Shown here: positions 30,255 to 32,257 of the stretch, one piece after another
How positions within the stretch are numbered: the first letter of the stretch is position 1
Layout of the letters: each line of letters starts with the position of its first letter
NCBI GenBank assembly: GCA_016711405.1
Contig: JADJSZ010000054.1
Location: 1 to 32,257, forward strand
Reading direction: 5' to 3'
From: Candidatus Hadersleviella danica
GTDB lineage: Bacteria; Chloroflexota; Anaerolineae; Promineifilales; Promineifilaceae
DNA: 32,257 nucleotides
Notes under the pieces: generated by a model
Databases searched by the model: none
Seen by the model: only the letters and a program-made list of their open reading frames with translations
Told to the model about the DNA's origin: nothing
Made by a program: the position numbers and the translations under genes

Positions 30255-32195
30255 CATTATTCCCCTGCAATTCGGGCTTAAACTGCGTTTCATACAAGCT
30301 GGCATATAACCCATTCTGCGCCAGCAATTCCCCGTGCGTGCCCTGCTCCACCAAACGGCCGTGTTGCATCACCAAAATCACATCGGCCGCCAAAATCGTC
30401 GAAAGGCGGTGAGCAATCACCAAACTGGTGCGCCCCTTCATCACCCGTTGCAACGCCTCCTGAATCAACGCCTCTGACAGCGAATCGAGGCTCGAAGTCG
30501 CCTCATCCAACACCAAAATGCGCGGGTCTTTGAGGATGACCCGCGCAATGGCAATGCGCTGGCGCTCCCCACCACTCAGCCGGTAGCCCCGTTCCCCCAC
30601 CACCGTATCATAGCCATCGTCCAAATCCATGATGAACTCGTGGATGTTGGCCGCTTTGGCCGCCGCTATCATCTGCTCATTGCTGGCATTGGGGTTGGCA
30701 TAGAGTAAATTGGCGCGGATGGTGTCGTAAAAGAGGAACGTCTCTTGCGTGACCATGCCGATATTGGCCGAGAGCGAATCCAGGGTGAGGTCACGGATGT
30801 CGTGCCCATCGAGCAGAACACGGCCGCTGGTCGGGTCATACAAGCGGGGAATCATGTAGGTGATGGTCGTCTTGCCCGCCCCACTCTACTTCCAAGGGCG
30901 GCCAGTTGGCCGGGGCGGATGGCAAAATTGACATCTTCTAACGCCCAGCGGGGGGCGTTATCCTCTTCGGCCGTTTCAGCTTCCCCCTCTTTGGCCTTGC
31001 CCCGCTTCAGCAACACCCCGCTCCGATTCGCGCCATGTCCCAGCCGCACCACCTCGGTCAGCCCCATTTTTTCACTGCTGATATAGGAGAAAGAGACATT
31101 CTCGAAGTTGATAAACCCATCGGCATGGGGCAACGGCGCGGCATTTTCCTTTTCCACAATTTCGACGGGAATATCCAACACCTCAAACACCCGCTCAAAA
31201 CTGACCATGCTCTGGGCAAAATCCACGGGGGCATTGGTGATGGCCGACAAGGGGCCATATAGCTCGGACAAATAAGCCCCGAAGGCGATAATCGAGCCAA
31301 TCGTAAAGGTGCTTTCGGGGGCAAGGACGAAACGGCCGCCCAACCAATAGACCAGAGCCGTGCCCACGGCCGTGGAGATACCCAACCCCATAAAAAACCA
31401 GCGGCCGACCACGGCCGACTGCACCCCAATCTCCCGCACCTCGGCCGCATAACCGCTAAAACGGTCTATCTCCTTCTGCTCACGGCCGAACAGTTTCACC
31501 AGCAACGCCCCGCTCACATTGAGCGTCTCGTTCATGGCCGCGTTCATCTCGGAGTTGACCTCGAGCGATTTGAGGCGCAGGCGGCGCAAAACACGGCCGA
31601 TGCGCCGCGCCAAAAAGATAAAGCCCGGCAGAACGATTAGGGCGACGAGCGTCAGCCGCCACTCCAACACAAACATAATCGAAAGCGTCGTCACCACCGT
31701 GACCACGTTGGTGATAATCGTCACCAGTGTGCCCGTCACCGCATTTTGCGCCCCCACCACGTCGTTGTTCAGCCGCGACATGAGTTCGCCCGTGCGCGTT
31801 TGCGTGAAAAAGCGGAGCGACATCTTTTGCATGTGGCTGTACAGGGCACGGCGCAAATCGTAGATAACGCCTTCGCCCACGGCCGCGCTCAGCCGCCGCT
31901 GGAATACGCCGATGAGTCCGTTGATGATGGGGATGGCTATCAGAGCCAGCGCGAGCCAGTTGAGCCGCGTTAAATCCCTGTTGGGCAGGGCGTTGTCAAT
32001 CAAGTCCCGCATCACCAGCGGGGTGAGCAAGCTGAGACCTGTGATGATGAAAATGGTGACGAGCAAGCCCGCCACGCGCCATTGGTACGGCCGGGCAAAG
32101 CCCCACACGCGCCGCAATACTTCCCGCGTTACCTGCGGCCGACTCTTTTCGTCATACGTCAGGTAAGAAAACCAACCGCCACCGTGGAAACCCAT
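30226..32195 (-). CDS. ABC exporter, MsbA/multidrug type (one frame break)
   Basis: About 656 residues. The start MGFHGGGWFSYL at 32195 has GGAGG five bases upstream. Six membrane helices (VAGLLVTIFIITGLSLL, LIALALIAIPIINGLIG-like, LVTIITNVVTVVTTLSIMF and others) with the coupling-helix sequence RFFTQTRTGELMSRLNNDV. Nucleotide-binding domain: A-loop FSY, Walker A VGAGKTT (after joining near 30885), Q-loop VTQETFLF, signature LSGGERQR, Walker B ILVLDEATSSLDS, H-loop IAHRLSTI. Between A-loop and the strand ALEDVNFAIRPGQ it has an extra charged segment of about 40 residues (GKAKEGEAETAEEDNA). A homodimeric lipid or drug exporter is expected. 14 CGGCCG copies. The last residues, NNVTSLAFQPE, overlap the HEPN end. 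Confidence 0.93.
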
Positions 32196-32257
32196 AATGC
32201 CTCCGAGCAATTAACAATGAACAAGCAAGGACACTACCTTACCAGCTTAAAATGAAA
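32196..32257. other. Right edge, upstream of the ABC exporter
   Basis: Contains the GGAGG of the exporter and a short caattaacaatgaacaagc stretch like the TCATTGT repeats at 982-1010 and 10011-10085. Nothing else seen. Confidence 0.4.

Overview
The window looks like a chromosomal segment of a Chloroflexota bacterium, probably of the Anaerolineae/Ardenticatenia/Caldilineae part of the phylum. This is inferred from the character of the 16S gene, the secreted proteins (one ends in YLPLVIRP), the VKOR-DsbA pair and the general gene content; no database was searched. The consensus carries many single-base insertions and deletions, mostly in homopolymers. Conserved single-copy genes such as ftsY, dapB, prfB and xseA are split between frames, so I annotate whole genes across the breaks and treat the breaks as probable sequence errors. 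The one natural frameshift is the programmed site in prfB.

Layout. Positions 1-2116 hold broken, mostly unrecognised reading frames. A TerC-family membrane protein (2117-2853, +) converges on a NarL/DesK-type histidine kinase (-), followed upstream by a HAD hydrolase and an MFS exporter (both -). A complete rRNA operon on the minus strand reads 16S, tRNA-Ile(GAU), tRNA-Ala(UGC), 23S, 5S, terminator (11862 down to 6378). Three tandem promoters, each TTGACA-17 bp-TATACT/TAATAT, drive it, and both large rRNAs have flanking processing stems. Upstream of the promoters lie a VKOR and a DsbA-like thioredoxin (disulfide formation), rpsU, a large CSLREA/beta-helix surface protein, and an unrecognised coiled-coil/PH-like/zinc-ribbon protein, all on minus.

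From 17.7 to 25.6 kb the minus strand carries prfB (RF2), dapB, an IS5-family insertion sequence, ftsY, xseB, a DNA methyltransferase fused to a PD-(D/E)XK nuclease domain, an HNH endonuclease and xseA. The methyltransferase/HNH pair sits between xseA and xseB, which are often neighbours, and looks like an inserted restriction-modification module. On the plus strand follow a secreted M36 (fungalysin) metallopeptidase, a YciI-like protein and an MNT-HEPN pair. An ABC exporter of the MsbA type (-) closes the window.

Two genome-scale signals cut across the genes. First, the palindrome CGGCCG (often ACGGCCGT) is far over-represented in native genes, much like the HIP1 palindrome of cyanobacteria. 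It is absent from the IS element and the HNH gene, which marks them as recent arrivals. Second, many spacers hold heptanucleotide tandem repeats, often folded as inverted arms. They occur next to protein genes, inside the rRNA operon, around the M36 gene and even inside its coding sequence. They supply the stop codons of prfB and xseB, and the IS element sits inside one of them.
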